Assembly: GCA_021800645.1 (NCBI GenBank)
Contig: JAJYYT010000088.1
Span: 1 to 7,667 of the forward strand
DNA: 7,667 bases
Reading direction: 5' to 3'
DNA from: Actinomycetes bacterium
GTDB taxonomy: Bacteria; Actinomycetota; Acidimicrobiia; Acidimicrobiales; RAAP-2
Shown in pieces: positions 6,348-7,667 of this stretch; position 1 is the first letter of the stretch; each line of letters begins with the position of its first letter. A program made the position numbers and the translations under genes. The notes below the pieces were generated by a model, which was given only the letters and a program-made list of their open reading frames with translations, was not told where the DNA came from and did no database searches.

Positions 6348-7529
6348 GTGCACCCGCCGCTCCTGCTCGCGGAGAACTCGTTGTTCAAGGCCATCGGTGA
6401 CATCTTCCATCCGCTGTTCGTCGCGATCGCAGACGTGCTGGCGTGGATCTATGGCATCGTCCCGACATACGCAGTGGCGATCCTGCTGCTCACGGTGCTG
6501 ATCATGGCGCTCCTCACGCCGCTCACCATCAAGAGCACCCGGTCGATGCTCGCGATGCAAGCCCTCCAGCCCGAGATGCAGAAGCTCCGGGCGAAGTACA
6601 AGGGTGCCGAGAACCGCCAGCAGCTCAACGAGGAGATGATGAAGCTCTACCGCGAGCGCGGTGTGAGCCCGACCGGCGGCTGCCTGCCGATGTTCCTGCA
6701 GATGCCGGCGTTCATCGTCCTCTACGACGTCATCCGCGGCCTCGCCAACACGGTGAAGCCGGGCACAAAGCTCGGTACAGGCCACAAGGTCTGCCATCCT
6801 GCCGCGCACCAGGCGACCTGCGCGACACCGCGCTACGTCCCGCACCATTCTGCGATCTACCAGAACTTGATCAAGACGCCCGGGGTGATGCATTCGATCG
6901 GCTTGAACCTCGCAGCGAAGCCCCTCACACACCATGCGCACTGGGTCGACTACATCCCGTACTTCGCACTCCTCGCTGTTGCAGTAGCCCTGCAATATTT
7001 CCAGATGGCGCAGATGACCCGGCGCAACAAGAAGAACAACGCGCAGCAGCAGATACCCCAGCAGATGCAGACGATGCAGCGGGTGATGCCGCTGATCTTC
7101 GCGTACATCTACTTCCTCGTCCCCGCTGGGGTGGTGATCTACATGATCGTGTCTTCGGCGATCCGGGTGCTGACGCAGGATCTCATCTTCCGATACGGGC
7201 TGGTGCAGTCCCCCGGCGAGCACCAGATCGGGACCAAGGGGAAGCCCGCGGCGTCCAAGGCGGTGGTGGAAGCGAGGTCGTCGACCTCGCCGGCGGCCCA
7301 GGACCGGGCAGCGGTCGCGCCGGTGACCAGTGGCGAACGCGGTCTCCTCCCCTTCGGGTCCAAAAAGGGCGTGACCGATGCGCCAGCGCCGGCTCGCAAC
7401 GGAGGGAACGGGGCGGCAAACGGCAAGGCCAGGCCCGGAAGGCGGGGCGGCAGCGCAGCCACCCCGCCCGAGCCGGCGCCGAAGCCCCATCCGAGATCGA
7501 AGTCGAAGCGTGCACGAAGGGCCCGCTGA
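6348..7529 (+). CDS. yidC: Membrane protein insertase YidC (Oxa1/YidC family)
   Basis: Inserts and folds membrane proteins, alone or with SecYEG. The 393-residue product lacks the large periplasmic domain of Gram-negative YidC. Hydrophobic segments: about 22-38, 41-61, 112-132, 202-221, and 247-280 (probably two spans). Family landmarks are QALQPEMQKLRAKY (71-84) in the cytoplasmic hairpin and RERGVSPTGGCLPMFLQMP (102-120). The C-terminal tail from about 290 is basic and Pro/Gly/Ala-rich (ending KSKRARRAR), as expected for ribosome contact. Odd points: Met53 stands where E. coli has the groove Arg366, and the extracytoplasmic loop (135-170) has two cysteines and several histidines. The frame is open back to 5790 within rnpA, but the GTG at 6348 has a strong ribosome site. 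It is placed 2 bases after yidD and 2 before jag. Confidence 0.96.
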   Translation: MHPPLLLAENSLFKAIGDIFHPLFVAIADVLAWIYGIVPTYAVAILLLTVLIMALLTPLTIKSTRSMLAMQALQPEMQKLRAKYKGAENRQQLNEEMMKLYRERGVSPTGGCLPMFLQMPAFIVLYDVIRGLANTVKPGTKLGTGHKVCHPAAHQATCATPRYVPHHSAIYQNLIKTPGVMHSIGLNLAAKPLTHHAHWVDYIPYFALLAVAVALQYFQMAQMTRRNKKNNAQQQIPQQMQTMQRVMPLIFAYIYFLVPAGVVIYMIVSSAIRVLTQDLIFRYGLVQSPGEHQIGTKGKPAASKAVVEARSSTSPAAQDRAAVAPVTSGERGLLPFGSKKGVTDAPAPARNGGNGAANGKARPGRRGGSAATPPEPAPKPHPRSKSKRARRAR

Positions 7530-7531
7530 CC

Positions 7532-7667
7532 GTGGAATGGGTCGAGAAGACGGGGAGATCGGTCGACGAGGCGAAGGAGCGGGCCCTCGACCAGCTGGGG
7601 GTGGCGGAGACGGACGCCGAGGTCGTGGTCTTGGCCGAGCCCAAGACGGGCCTCTTCGGGCGTGTGC
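7532..7667 (+). CDS. jag: Jag/KhpB RNA-binding protein, N-terminal part (runs off the right edge)
   Basis: Only the first 45 codons are present. They match the Jag N-terminal domain: WVEKTGRSVDEAKERALDQL followed by GVAETDAEVVVLAEP and the closing KTGLFGRV. Complete family members continue with KH and R3H domains and bind RNA; the gene commonly follows yidC (spoIIIJ), as here. The GTG start is 2 bases after the yidC stop, in the same CTGACCGTG string seen at the yidD-yidC junction. The ribosome site is weak (GAAGGG about 10 bases upstream), so translational coupling to yidC is likely. Confidence 0.9.
   Translation, partial: MEWVEKTGRSVDEAKERALDQLGVAETDAEVVVLAEPKTGLFGRV

Noticed and set aside
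6198..7490. 430-residue minus-strand open frame antisense to yidC
   Set aside because: Arg/His/Leu-rich shadow of yidC with no recognisable domain or start context.

Overview
The window is a very GC-rich bacterial chromosome segment. It carries the classic replication-origin neighbourhood in the order gyrB(partial)-dciA-recF-dnaN-dnaA on the minus strand, then rpmH-rnpA-yidD-yidC-jag(partial) on the plus strand. High GC, heavy use of GTG starts, a DUF721/DciA gene between recF and gyrB, and DnaA boxes close to the actinobacterial type (TTGTCCACA-like) point to an actinobacterium. The L34 and YidC sequences look to me more like Acidimicrobiia-type lineages than Streptomyces or Mycobacterium, but that is an impression from the sequence and not a search result.

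Layout. Positions 1-486: the N-terminal 162 residues of DNA gyrase B, running off the left edge. Positions 487-791: a gene-free leader with short tandem repeats and a possible gyrB promoter. Positions 792-1202: dciA, overlapping recF (1199-2269) by 4 bases. Positions 2329-3456: dnaN. Positions 3457-3694: a non-coding gap with DnaA-box-like 9-mers, including one perfect inverted pair, and the best oriC candidate. Positions 3695-5194: dnaA. Positions 5195-5472: a divergent control region with a second cluster of DnaA boxes. Positions 5473-7667: rpmH, rnpA, yidD, yidC and the start of jag, tightly packed and probably co-transcribed.

How the genes work together. The minus-strand group makes the initiator (DnaA), the sliding clamp (DnaN), a gap-repair loader (RecF), a helicase-associated initiation factor (DciA) and gyrase. 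The plus-strand group makes ribosomal protein L34, the protein part of RNase P, the membrane-insertion factors YidD and YidC, and the RNA-binding protein Jag/KhpB. The two groups diverge from the dnaA-rpmH gap.

I found no undescribed system such as a defence island, mobile element or CRISPR array. The gene content is ordinary. The points worth a second look are small: a GyrB ATP-site aspartate read as threonine, a YidC hydrophilic-groove arginine read as methionine, an uncertain recF start, DnaA boxes on both sides of dnaA, and several short exact repeats in non-coding DNA and in the DnaA linker.
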